The notes beneath the pieces are model-generated. The model did no database searches. It saw nothing but the letters and a program-made list of their open reading frames with translations, and was not told the DNA's origin. From positions 1-41,937 of the forward strand of contig CAKSKV010000013.1 of the NCBI GenBank assembly GCA_934465535.1: DNA of 41,937 bases. Direction: 5' to 3'. This DNA is from an uncultured Clostridia bacterium. GTDB lineage: Bacteria; Bacillota; Clostridia; Christensenellales; QALW01. Of the stretch, positions 32,802-40,625 are shown one piece after another. Position numbers and translations under genes: made by a program. Each line of letters starts with the position of its first letter. The stretch's first letter is position 1.

Positions 32802-32858
32802 AAACGGTTACGGCACTAATAACCGTTTTTCCGGCACCCGCACAGCGGGTGCCTTTTT
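32802..32858 (+). terminator. Two tandem terminators
   Basis: AAACGGTTA pairs with TAACCGTTT (32802-32828), and GGCACCCGC pairs with GCGGGTGCC (32833-32853) followed by TTTTT. Both follow the 31813 gene. Confidence 0.8.
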
Positions 32859-33093
32859 GTACTGCCCATATTCGGTTTTCCCGTGATTTCCACGCTATAT
32901 GTCCGTATTTTTTAATCTTTTGTAAATATATATTCACTGCCGTTGACCTGCAAGGGTAAATGATATATTATATTTACCGAAAGCTCCGCACCAAAAGCGG
33001 ACATTCCCTGCGCAAGGGCTTTTTGCTTTGCTCCGCCGCAATATAACGGCACAAAAGCGCCGGCCCGCCGCAGATACGCAAGGAGTAAAACCT

Positions 33094-33783
33094 ATGTTCT
33101 TTTGGGACTGGACCATAATCATTCTCATTCCCGGTCTGCTGCTGTCGCTCATTGCGCAGCTTATGGTAAGCAGCGCCTATTCAAAATATTCCTCCATACC
33201 CGCCATGTGCGGCATAACCGGCAGGCAGGCTGCCGAACAAATTCTCCGGCAGGGCGGTGTTCCGGGAGTAACGGTAACCCGCACCTCCGGCACGCTTACG
33301 GATCACTTTGACCCAAGAAGCGGCATTATCCGGCTTTCCGGCGGAGTGTACGATACCTGCTCCATAGCCTCCATCGCAGTGGCCGCCCACGAATCCGGCC
33401 ATGCAATGCAGTACGCCTCCGGCTATAAGCCGCTTGCAGTGCGCAATGCGCTGCTGCCGGTAGTAAACTTAAGCTCCTCGTTGGCAATGCCCGTTTTTAT
33501 AATAGGACTCATCTTCAACAGCAGCGTCCCGGTGCTGTGCGATATAGGCATACTGCTTTTCAGCTTTGCAGTGCTTTTCCAGCTTATCACCTTGCCCGTG
33601 GAGTTTGATGCTTCCCGCCGCGCCATGGAGGCGCTTCAGGGTGAAGGCATTCTTTCCGTTGATGAAGCCTCCGGCGCCCGTAAGGTGCTCACCGCCGCAG
33701 CGCTTACCTATGTAGCAGCAATGCTTATGTCCCTGCTGCAGCTGGTACGGCTTATAGCAATCAGAAACAGCCGCCGCCGTTGA
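33094..33783 (+). CDS. Zinc metallopeptidase, Zn_peptidase_2 (YugP) family
   Basis: 229 aa from ATG 33094, with AAGGAG ahead; the open frame upstream (33028) is not supported. A first membrane helix (WDWTIIILIPGLLLSLIAQ) is followed by MCGITGRQAAEQILRQGGV, typical of PF04298. The zinc motif HESGH (residues 99-103) is intact. Further membrane helices (about 120-180 and the C-terminal end) follow, as does FDASRRAMEAL. The family has broad distribution in Firmicutes and unknown substrates. Its terminator overlaps its last codons. Confidence 0.92.
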   Translation: MFFWDWTIIILIPGLLLSLIAQLMVSSAYSKYSSIPAMCGITGRQAAEQILRQGGVPGVTVTRTSGTLTDHFDPRSGIIRLSGGVYDTCSIASIAVAAHESGHAMQYASGYKPLAVRNALLPVVNLSSSLAMPVFIIGLIFNSSVPVLCDIGILLFSFAVLFQLITLPVEFDASRRAMEALQGEGILSVDEASGARKVLTAAALTYVAAMLMSLLQLVRLIAIRNSRRR

Positions 33784-33797
33784 CGGCTGTTTTTTTA
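33765..33797 (+). terminator. Terminator of the metallopeptidase gene
   Basis: AAACAGCCG (33765-33773) pairs with CGGCTGTTT (33784-33792), followed by more T. The left arm lies in the last codons of the gene. Confidence 0.75.
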
Positions 33798-33847
33798 TCT
33801 TTTTGATATGCATATGCGGCAAAAAAGCGGATAAATGCAAATTTCGC

Positions 33848-33876
33848 TTGCCCGTATCGGCAATTTATACTAAAAT
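33848..33876 (+). promoter_or_regulatory. Promoter of gap
   Basis: TTGCCC, 17 bases, TAAAAT, with GGGAGGT seven bases before the start codon. Confidence 0.65.
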
Positions 33877-33907
33877 ATAGGAAGAATTTAATTGGGAGGT
33901 AATCCAA

Positions 33908-34915
33908 ATGATTAAAATCGGTATCAATGGCTTTGGCCGTATCGGCCGACTGGTATTCCGTGTTGCCGCTGCCGATCCCTCTGTTGAGGTTGTTGCGGTA
34001 AACGATCCTTTCATCGATCTTGACTACATGGTCTACATGCTCAAGTATGATTCCGTTCACGGTCATTTCAACGGCACCGTTGAAACCAAGGACGGCAAAC
34101 TCATCGTCAACGGTGAGTCTGTAACTGTTTACAACTGCATGAACCCCTCTGAGATCCCGTGGGGCGAGGCCGGCGCTGACTATGTTGTTGAGTCTACCGG
34201 CGTGTTCACCACCATGGAGAAGGCTTCCGCTCACTTTGCAGGCGGTGCCAAGAAGGTTGTCATCTCCGCTCCCAGCGCAGATGCTCCTATGTTCGTTATG
34301 GGTGTAAACAACGACAAATACACCACCGATATGAACATCGTCTCCAACGCCAGCTGCACCACCAACTGCCTGGCTCCTCTTGCCAAGGTTATCAATGACA
34401 ACTTCGGCATCGTTGAAGGTCTTATGACCACCGTGCACTCTGCCACCAACACTCAGAAAACTGTTGACGCTCCCTCCAAGAAGGACTGGAGAGGCGGCCG
34501 CGCAGTAGGCACCAACATCATCCCCTCCTCCACCGGCGCTGCCAAGGCCGTAGGCAAGGTTATTCCTTCCCTTAACGGCAAGCTTACCGGTATGGCTTTC
34601 CGCGTACCCACCATCGATGTTTCCGTCGTTGACCTTACCGTACGCCTTGAGAAGACCGCTACCTACGAGGAGATCTGCAACGCTGTCAAGAAGGCAAGCG
34701 AAAACGAAATGAAGGGCATTCTGGGCTATACCGAGGATATGGTGGTTTCCACCGACTTCACCGGCGATCCCCGCACCTCCATTTTCGATGCCAAGGCCGG
34801 CATTGCTCTTAACGGCAACTTTGTAAAGCTGGTTTCCTGGTACGACAACGAGTGGGGTTATTCCAACAAGGTCGTTATGCTCATTAAGCATATGGCAAGC
34901 GTGGACAAGTTCTGA
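33908..34915 (+). CDS. gap: Glyceraldehyde-3-phosphate dehydrogenase
   Basis: 335 aa, usual length. The NAD-binding GINGFGRIGRLVFR motif is at the start, the active Cys150 lies in SNASCTTNCLAPLAKV, and His177 in TTVHSATNTQ completes the pair. It converts glyceraldehyde-3-phosphate to 1,3-bisphosphoglycerate in glycolysis. Codon use is different from the neighbours, with more GTT, GCT, TCT and AAG, as expected for a highly expressed gene. It stands alone with its own promoter and terminator, not in a gap-pgk-tpi operon. Confidence 0.98.
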   Translation: MIKIGINGFGRIGRLVFRVAAADPSVEVVAVNDPFIDLDYMVYMLKYDSVHGHFNGTVETKDGKLIVNGESVTVYNCMNPSEIPWGEAGADYVVESTGVFTTMEKASAHFAGGAKKVVISAPSADAPMFVMGVNNDKYTTDMNIVSNASCTTNCLAPLAKVINDNFGIVEGLMTTVHSATNTQKTVDAPSKKDWRGGRAVGTNIIPSSTGAAKAVGKVIPSLNGKLTGMAFRVPTIDVSVVDLTVRLEKTATYEEICNAVKKASENEMKGILGYTEDMVVSTDFTGDPRTSIFDAKAGIALNGNFVKLVSWYDNEWGYSNKVVMLIKHMASVDKF

Positions 34916-34937
34916 TTTTCCACGCAAATAAAAGCAT

Positions 34938-34972
34938 AAAAGACGCAGCTCTTTGAGCCGCGTCTTTTATTA
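34938..34972 (+). terminator. Terminator of gap
   Basis: AAAAGACGCAGCTC pairs with GAGCCGCGTCTTTT (one mismatch), then ATTATA. It may also serve the convergent XRE gene. Confidence 0.75.
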
Positions 34973-35047
34973 TATCCGTTGTGCCTCATCGTATCTTTGT
35001 ATCTTTGTTTTTCTGCGCGTCCGAACAGCTTACCGCGCCCCGCTTTT

Positions 35048-35290
35048 CTATTTAAGCTCCTGCTCCAGCGTTCTGAATTCCTCGGAATCAAAGAACTCAA
35101 TAAGGCTTATGCCCAATCCGTCGCAAAGCATCTTAAGTGTTACAATTCCCGGATTGCGGCTTTTGCCGTAAAGCACATTCTTTACGGTGGACGGCGGAAC
35201 CGCCGACTCCGTCGCCAAACGGTGTATTGTCATCCTTTTTTCGTCACATAGCCTGAGCAGTCTCGTTTTTACCGCATTATATGTATCCAT
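35048..35290 (-). CDS. XRE-family transcription regulator (second)
   Basis: 80 aa, a single helix-turn-helix domain: RLLRLCDEKRMTIHRLATESAVPPSTVKNVLYGKSRNP, then TLKMLCDGLGISLIEFF. AGGAGGTGG lies five bases ahead of ATG 35290. It is divergent from a small membrane protein, across a 144-base region with repeated GGCTAT motifs, so it likely controls itself and that gene. The arrangement echoes the XRE/lipoprotein pair at 20.2-21.7 kb. Confidence 0.88.
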   Translation of the reverse strand: MDTYNAVKTRLLRLCDEKRMTIHRLATESAVPPSTVKNVLYGKSRNPGIVTLKMLCDGLGISLIEFFDSEEFRTLEQELK

Positions 35291-35321
35291 AATACCACCT
35301 CCTGATATTATGGAAAGATTT

Positions 35322-35382
35322 TAGCCCATTACTATTGACATTGCAGGCTATATATGATACATTATAGGCTATAAATAGCCCA
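35322..35382. promoter_or_regulatory. Operator array and promoter, XRE/membrane protein
   Basis: TAGCCCA at 35322-35328, GGCTAT at 35346-35351 and GGCTAT-AA-ATAGCC at 35367-35380. The two GGCTAT copies are 21 bases apart, two helical turns. A plus promoter (TTGACA 35335-35340, 17 bases, TACATT) is embedded, and TATAAT lies on the minus strand at 35366-35361. Confidence 0.55.
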
Positions 35383-35434
35383 CTATTTGGCTTTGCCGCT
35401 ATTTACAGCCATAAAAACATAAAGGAAATACAAA

Positions 35435-35737
35435 ATGAAAAATCAAATATGCAATGCCGTCAAAGGGTCATGCCGGGCAATAAAGCGCAATTGCAGCCCT
35501 TTTGCGCTCTCCTGCAATATGTGTGCTGCTTTATCCGTCCCATCACGGTTAAGCCCCGTATTTGCCGTTGCAGGCGCTTCCGCGCTTATTATATGTGCGG
35601 CTCTGCTGTTTTTCTGCATCAGGGATCGCTGCAGATATAAAACGGAAAAAAATCGTCTTGAAAAAGGAATAAAATACAAGCGGCGCCCCGTTAATTCCGG
35701 CAACGGCAGCACACCGCCCGAAAACAGAAAAAAATAA
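35435..35737 (+). CDS. Small membrane protein, unknown
   Basis: 100 aa; AAAGGAAATACAAA precedes ATG 35435. The N-terminus is basic with five Cys in the first 30 residues (CNAVKGSCRAIKRNC...), then one hydrophobic helix (about 42-62, VFAVAGASALIICAALLFF) and a long basic tail (about 64-100). No family recognised. Divergent from the XRE regulator and sharing its operator region, so probably under its control. It could be a small toxin-like or signalling membrane protein; nothing in the sequence decides this. Confidence 0.6.
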   Translation: MKNQICNAVKGSCRAIKRNCSPFALSCNMCAALSVPSRLSPVFAVAGASALIICAALLFFCIRDRCRYKTEKNRLEKGIKYKRRPVNSGNGSTPPENRKK

Positions 35738-35840
35738 ACGCACGAAAACAGAAACGCCGCGAGGGCTTCCGTAAAATCACAAAATACACGCTGCAAAACA
35801 CGCTCGCCCGCAAGGGCAGCCTCACTGCATGCCTCATTTT

Positions 35841-36218
35841 CTAAATTATCGCATCCAACAAATATATTGCGCCCAATACCGATGCCGTACCGAAAAACAG
35901 CACCGCACCCCGCAGCAGAAGAAGCGCACGGGTCATATTCCGCATGCTGCTGTTTTTCTCATACATTGCACGCACTATCAGATACGCAAGCCCCGCTACG
36001 GGAAAAAGCGCAATAAATGCACACCAGAAAAAAGCGCTTATTCGCGGCGTCTCCGCCTGCATATCCCGCCTTTCTCCCTTCTCTTCTGCCCGGTACGGCT
36101 TTTTTCCGCCCTCTGTTCCGGCAGCAGGAGCCTCCGTGTTCATTTCCTTAAAGCCGCTGCCCGCTGCTGCGGCATCTTTTTGTCTGCACGGCTGAACACC
36201 AAAGGAAAATTTCTTCAT
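35841..36218 (-). CDS. Small membrane protein, unknown
   Basis: 125 aa from ATG 36218, chosen because AAGGACGG lies ahead; the frame extends to 36242 without a better site. The N-terminal 60 residues are polar and Ala/Glu/Lys-rich; two hydrophobic segments follow (about 67-87, SAFFWCAFIALFPVAGLAYLIV, and 101-122, LLRGAVLFFGTASVLGAIYLL). No family recognised. It lies 50 bases downstream of the beta-propeller gene on the same strand and may be cotranscribed with it. Confidence 0.55.
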   Translation of the reverse strand: MKKFSFGVQPCRQKDAAAAGSGFKEMNTEAPAAGTEGGKKPYRAEEKGERRDMQAETPRISAFFWCAFIALFPVAGLAYLIVRAMYEKNSSMRNMTRALLLLRGAVLFFGTASVLGAIYLLDAII

Positions 36219-36292
36219 AGCAACCGTCCTTTTTTGCTGCAAAGCCGCCGTAAAACCGTAAATTTCATTGCATAACGCCGAAGGAGTATTTC

Positions 36293-37534
36293 TTATTCCA
36301 CCGTGAACAGCAGCTCGGCAAACACATTCTTTTGCGCAGTTGCTGCGCGGAATATAGTATTTCCCGCCTCAAGAGCGGTTATGCATATTCTGTCGCCGAC
36401 AATTTCCGCCCTTATAACCGTTTCATCCTTTATAAGCAGCGCAAGCTGCTCAAGCTGCTCTGCTCCGGCGCTTACGGAATCGGCCGTTACCGTCAGATAT
36501 GTGCTTTCCCCTGCCCGCAGGCTTGTCTTGCCCCCCTCCAGCAGTATAACGGAGCATTCCAGCTCACCTGCCGCACTTTCCGCCGGCAAGCCGTCGGACA
36601 GCCGCCGTATGCCCCAACCGCTGCAAAGGCAGCAATAAAGCTCACCGTTTCTTCGGAAAATCACCGTATCCTCTATTACGGCGGGAAGCTGCACACCGCG
36701 CAGCACTGTCTGCTCCGTACCGTCACGAGCGCGCAGCACAAGCCTTTCCTCTCCCCTGGGAACATACAGCAAGCCGTCGCTGCATATGGCTATGCTTTGC
36801 GGCAGGCGCTCAAAGCCCGCCCCCGCGCTTACCGTTTCCAGATCCGGAGCACTTGCAAACACCACCCCGGAGTCCGTAATGGCGCATATATCATCATTAA
36901 GCACCGTAAATGCAGCGGCACGGGTAATAAAAGGCTCCGCGCTCCCTATTGATATAAGATCAAAGCCGTATTCCGGGTTTTCTCTCGCCGCTATCACAAG
37001 ATCGCTGCAAAGCATAAAATCGGCTACACCGTTATAGATAAGCTGTTCGTTCTCTCCCGACAGCGAGCAATACCATATTGCGCCGGAGCACAGATAATAC
37101 GCCCCGTCCGCCCGTACCTCCAGCTTTGTCGCACTCAAAGAAGAAATCTTCGTTTCCTCCCCTTGCGGCAGCTCCATGGTGTATATGCCGTTTGTCTCTA
37201 TCCAGTACAGCCTGTTTCCGATAACATTCAGCCAGGATCGGTTGCCCGCCTGCGTAAGCCGAACGGTTTCGCCGCCCCCGACAGATGCGCAGGCTATTGC
37301 GCCATCCTCTTGAATAAAATACAGCATATCGCCGTTTTTCGTGTAATTCCCGCCTGCGCCTTCGCAAAAGCCTATCCTGTTTAATTCCTGCACCGGCTGC
37401 GACGGTGTTGCCTCCGGCGTCGGCGACGGCAGCACCGCAGGCTCCGACGGTATTTTTGTCACGGTCGTTACGCCTGCAAGCGCACCGCAGACAACAATGG
37501 ATGTTATAAGAATAATTATGCTTATATGTTTCAT
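36293..37534 (-). CDS. Membrane-anchored beta-propeller protein
   Basis: 413 aa. An N-terminal hydrophobic segment (about 5-25) acts as signal or anchor; AAAGGA lies ahead of ATG 37534. A Pro/Ser/Thr linker (about 30-50) leads to blade-like repeats (about 55-310) such as YFIQEDGAIACASVGGGETVR, YWIETNGIYTMELP and YYLCSGAIWYCSLSGENEQL, matching DUF5050-type propellers. A C-terminal beta-sandwich (about 320-413, SLRAGESTYLTVTADS... ALEAGNTIFRAAT) resembles bacterial Ig-like domains. Probably an extracellular binding or sensing protein, related in its propeller part to 29699-31513. Confidence 0.75.
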   Translation of the reverse strand: MKHISIIILITSIVVCGALAGVTTVTKIPSEPAVLPSPTPEATPSQPVQELNRIGFCEGAGGNYTKNGDMLYFIQEDGAIACASVGGGETVRLTQAGNRSWLNVIGNRLYWIETNGIYTMELPQGEETKISSLSATKLEVRADGAYYLCSGAIWYCSLSGENEQLIYNGVADFMLCSDLVIAARENPEYGFDLISIGSAEPFITRAAAFTVLNDDICAITDSGVVFASAPDLETVSAGAGFERLPQSIAICSDGLLYVPRGEERLVLRARDGTEQTVLRGVQLPAVIEDTVIFRRNGELYCCLCSGWGIRRLSDGLPAESAAGELECSVILLEGGKTSLRAGESTYLTVTADSVSAGAEQLEQLALLIKDETVIRAEIVGDRICITALEAGNTIFRAATAQKNVFAELLFTVE

Positions 37535-37609
37535 TTTTCATTCCTTTTCTTGCTTACCCGCAGGCATTATAACGCTTTTTTCCCTGCAAATCAAGTCCGC
37601 ATGGCGCTG

Positions 37610-37668
37610 TTTACGCTTTGTTACAAAATTGTTACGCAATTTGTAACACAATGCAATAATTTTGTAAT
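37610..37668. promoter_or_regulatory. WalR-like repeats upstream of wall genes
   Basis: On the minus strand CGTAAC-AATTT-TGTAAC (37636-37620) fits TGTWAH-N5-TGTWAH with one mismatch; a further CGTAAA lies at 37615-37610. On the plus strand TGTAAC (37642) and TGTAAT (37663) are 21 bases apart. This is the gap between the propeller gene and the NlpC/P60 gene. Confidence 0.4.
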
Positions 37669-37736
37669 AATCGCAGCTAACGAGAGCAATTTCGCGAAAA
37701 TCAACGAATAACGCCGCTGAACCGCCGGCAGCGGTC

Positions 37737-37766
37737 TTGAAAAATGCTGCTTTATAAGTATATAAT
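37737..37766 (+). promoter_or_regulatory. Promoter of the NlpC/P60 gene
   Basis: TTGAAA, 18 bases, TATAAT. The leader to the TTG start codon is about 140 bases. Confidence 0.65.
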
Positions 37767-37812
37767 AACGGCATAAGCGGAAGTACACCATCCTTCAGCT
37801 TATATTACCGTT

Positions 37813-37861
37813 ACCTATAAAAACAAATGTTTTGAGGTATCCGTTCCTTCGGGAGCGGATA
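37813..37861 (+). promoter_or_regulatory. Structured leader of the NlpC/P60 gene
   Basis: Hairpin 1: ACCT/AGGT with inner AAAAC/GTTTT. Hairpin 2: TATCCGTTCC, loop TTCG, GGAGCGGATA, a 10-bp stem with the stable cUUCGg loop. The hairpins abut. No T tract follows, so it is not a simple terminator, and it does not match the c-di-AMP riboswitch pattern that I know. Confidence 0.5.
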
Positions 37862-37913
37862 TTTCGCTAAGCTTTACGGTTAAATCATCCCACTGTGAAA
37901 GGACAGTACACAA

Positions 37914-39215
37914 TTGAAAAGAATCAAAACGACCGTCTGTATCATAACAGCAGTCCTGACGCTTGCCCTTGCGCTTCCGGTAGGTGCCGAGGGCTTCCGA
38001 CCGGGAGATAAAAGCGATGAGATCGCTGCGGTACAGTCGGTTCTGAAAAGTAAAAAGCTGTACTCCGGCGAGGTAAACGGCCTGTTTGACCGCTTAACCG
38101 CATCTGCTGTGGAAAAAATGCAGCAAACGGCAGAATACAGCCTTAAAAACGACAGCGATTTTTTTGACGGTATGCTTTTCGGCAGTATAAACGGTCAAAA
38201 CAGCATTGCCGCCGCAAACGGAACCGACAGCCTCTCCGGTACGGATACGGGCGACGGCACAGGCAGCCCCGATGAAATCACCCTCGATACCCTTGAAGAC
38301 CTCGGACTGTACAGCGGAAAAGAGCTTACCGGCGAGGCCACTCTTAAAACGGAAGCATGGCTTTACTTGGCCCCTTCCACCCGTGCTTTGAAGCTTGTGC
38401 AGCTTGCATCCGGCACGCATCTGGGAATTATTAAAAACAGCGGCTCGTGGACGCTTGTGCGCCTGACGGCTTTGGGCGCAGAGGGCTATGTGAAAAAATC
38501 CGCGCTCAACACAATAAAGGGCGATATTTCAGGCTCGACCGACTATATCCCGTCGCACTCCATAGCCCGCACGCAGCAGGGCAGCGATGTGCTGGCGCTC
38601 CAGCAGCGGCTCTGTGAGCTCGGCTACTATAAAGGCACCCCCGGCGGCAGCTTCGGCAGCCTTACATATATGGCGGTACGCCAGTTCCAAAGCGCCAACA
38701 GCATAGAATGTACCGGGGTCGCCGGCATAGAAACCCTTACCGTCCTCTTCGGGGATGACGCCGTTCCCTGCCCGGAGGCCTACGATGTGCAGATAACCGC
38801 CGCCGCGCCGGATAACAGCAAGACAGCCGAACAGCTGGCGCATTACAGCCAAAGCTATCTGGGCATAAAATATGTTCTGGGTGCAACCGGCCCCAAGGCC
38901 TACGATTGCTCCGGCTTTGCAAGAGCAGTCTATGCGCACTTCGGCTATCAGCTGCCCCGCACCGCCTACTATCAGGGCTACGGCAATACAGGCGAAAAAA
39001 TCAAAAAGATCAGTCAGCTTGAATGCGGAGATCTTGTATTTTTCAATACCAATCCCAACGATTCCGACAAATGCGACCATGTGGGGATATACCTTGGCGA
39101 AGGCAGCTTCATCCACGCCTCCACAAGTGAGGGCAAGGTGGTAATATCCGATATCAACAAGCGCTGCTGGAGCAGCATCTTCTCCTGGGGGCGCAGGGTA
39201 ATAACCGCGCAATAG
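37914..39215 (+). CDS. NlpC/P60 peptidoglycan hydrolase with PG-binding domains
   Basis: 433 aa with a TTG start at 37914 (GAAAGGA ten bases upstream). Signal peptide MKRIKTTVCIITAVLTLALA. Order: PG_binding_1-like domain (about 28-70), Ser/Gly/Asp linker, SH3-like region (about 135-195), a second PG_binding_1 domain (about 215-275, VLALQQRLCELGYYKG), then NlpC/P60 (about 300-432). Catalytic Cys332 in YDCSGF, His389 in DHVGIYLG and His401 in FIHAS are present, so it should be active; the family cleaves D-Glu to diamino-acid bonds in stem peptides. WalR-like boxes and a structured leader lie upstream. Confidence 0.93.
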   Translation: MKRIKTTVCIITAVLTLALALPVGAEGFRPGDKSDEIAAVQSVLKSKKLYSGEVNGLFDRLTASAVEKMQQTAEYSLKNDSDFFDGMLFGSINGQNSIAAANGTDSLSGTDTGDGTGSPDEITLDTLEDLGLYSGKELTGEATLKTEAWLYLAPSTRALKLVQLASGTHLGIIKNSGSWTLVRLTALGAEGYVKKSALNTIKGDISGSTDYIPSHSIARTQQGSDVLALQQRLCELGYYKGTPGGSFGSLTYMAVRQFQSANSIECTGVAGIETLTVLFGDDAVPCPEAYDVQITAAAPDNSKTAEQLAHYSQSYLGIKYVLGATGPKAYDCSGFARAVYAHFGYQLPRTAYYQGYGNTGEKIKKISQLECGDLVFFNTNPNDSDKCDHVGIYLGEGSFIHASTSEGKVVISDINKRCWSSIFSWGRRVITAQ

Positions 39216-39260
39216 CAAACGCCGTATCCGCCATTGCAAAAAGCAATAAACCTGTATACA

Positions 39261-39300
39261 AAAAGCCGATCGGGAAATAATTTCCGACCGGCTTTTATTT
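39261..39300. terminator. Bidirectional terminator between NlpC/P60 and PRPP synthetase
   Basis: AAAAGCCGATCGGGAAAT pairs with ATTTCCGACCGGCTTTT (small bulge), flanked by T-rich sequence on the plus strand and AAAA on the other side, which is T on the minus strand. Confidence 0.8.
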
Positions 39301-39315
39301 TATTTCAATACCGTT

Positions 39316-40488
39316 TTAACGCTGACCCGTGCGCACAAGAAGATCATGTATCTTCTGCGCAGGATTAAGCAACCCGCTTACGGAACAGTCATGGTTTAGC
39401 GTATCCACAATATAAGCAATATACTTGCTCATATCCACCTCCTGATACCACGGCCGCTCCAGCAGCTCCGGAGTGCGGTAGGTAAGGTTAGTGGTAAACA
39501 GCTTGTCAATGCGTCCTTCCTTATACGCCTTATCAAAGCTCTCCAAGCCTTCAACAAACAGGCCGAACGAGGTGCATATGAATATTCTGCGGGCATTCAT
39601 GGCCTTCAGCTTTGTGGCTATATCCAGTACGGAATCCCCGGAGGAAATCATATCGTCCACAATAACAACATCCTTGCCCTCCACGCTGTTGCCCAGATAC
39701 TGGTGTGCAATTATCGGATTGCGGCCGTTGATTATCACGGAATAATCGCGCCGCTTGTAGAACATGCCCAGATCCAGCTCAAGAACGGAGGAATAATATA
39801 TGCAGCGTTCCATACCGCCCTCATCGGGGGAAATGATTATCATATGATCGCGGTCTATCTGCAGATCCGGCACCGTGCGCAGCATGGTTTTGATCATCTG
39901 ATAGGTGGGTCTAACATTTTCAAAGCCGCTTAACGGAATAGCGTTCTGCACGCGCGCATCATGCGCATCAAAGGTTATGATGTTTTCTACGCCTATCTTT
40001 ACTAACTCCTGAAGCGCAAGCGCGCAGTCCAGCGATTCCCGGCTGGAACGCTTGTGCTGGCGTCCTTCGTAAAGCATGGGCATAATAACGGTAATTCTGC
40101 GTGCTTTGCCCTCAACTGCGGCAATTATTCTTTTAAGATCCTGATAATGATCATCAGGGCTCATGGGCGTTTCCTTGCCGTACATTTTATAGGTGCAGCC
40201 ATGATTAAATACATCGGATATGATAAACAGGTCGTCTCCGCGTACGGACTGACGGATCGTGCCCTTTGCCTCGCCGGTACCGAACCTCGGGCAAACGGCA
40301 TTTACAAGATAGGAATCCCTGACATATCCGCCAAAGGCGACATTTTCGGTGTGCTCGCTTTCACGCTCCGCACGCCAAGTGCTGAGATAATAATCAATCT
40401 TTTTGCCCAGCTCTTCGCAGCCGTGCATGGCAATAAGGCCAAGGCTTCCGACCGGTATGTTGCGAAGCAGCTCAGAATTATCCGGCAT
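39316..40488 (-). CDS. prs: Ribose-phosphate pyrophosphokinase (PRPP synthetase)
   Basis: 390 aa from ATG 40488 with GGGAGG ahead; an upstream start at 40515 reads across that site. It makes 5-phosphoribosyl-1-pyrophosphate from ribose-5-phosphate and ATP. The PRPP-binding motif VVIVDDMISSGDSVLDIA is intact; the metal site region reads ITFDAHDARVQNAI, and RIITVIMPMLYEGRQHKR-like residues (RITVIMPMLYEGRQHKR) match the flexible-loop Arg/Lys region. At 390 residues it is longer than the usual 310-320, with an N-terminal extension and a C-terminal addition, a divergent type seen in Clostridia. Confidence 0.9.
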   Translation of the reverse strand: MPDNSELLRNIPVGSLGLIAMHGCEELGKKIDYYLSTWRAERESEHTENVAFGGYVRDSYLVNAVCPRFGTGEAKGTIRQSVRGDDLFIISDVFNHGCTYKMYGKETPMSPDDHYQDLKRIIAAVEGKARRITVIMPMLYEGRQHKRSSRESLDCALALQELVKIGVENIITFDAHDARVQNAIPLSGFENVRPTYQMIKTMLRTVPDLQIDRDHMIIISPDEGGMERCIYYSSVLELDLGMFYKRRDYSVIINGRNPIIAHQYLGNSVEGKDVVIVDDMISSGDSVLDIATKLKAMNARRIFICTSFGLFVEGLESFDKAYKEGRIDKLFTTNLTYRTPELLERPWYQEVDMSKYIAYIVDTLNHDCSVSGLLNPAQKIHDLLVRTGQR

Positions 40489-40526
40489 ATGAATCCTCCC
40501 GCAGCTTAATATCAAATTTCGACTTT

Positions 40527-40555
40527 ATTTTACTACGAAACAGGAAAATTGTAAA
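40527..40555 (-). promoter_or_regulatory. Promoter of prs
   Basis: On the minus strand TTTACA, 17 bases, TAAAAT, about 40 bases before the start codon. Confidence 0.65.
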
Positions 40556-40625
40556 CGAATCTTTGGCCATAACAATCGATATTAAATTATAAATTGCACA
40601 AGCCTTCATCATTGCGCGCTTCGTG

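Noticed and set aside
33761..34927. 388-aa open frame antisense to gap
   Set aside because: Shadow of a certain gene; Gly-rich with no domain.
37813..37913. c-di-AMP (ydaO-type) riboswitch before the NlpC/P60 gene
   Set aside because: The leader is structured but lacks the conserved sequence blocks that I know for this class.
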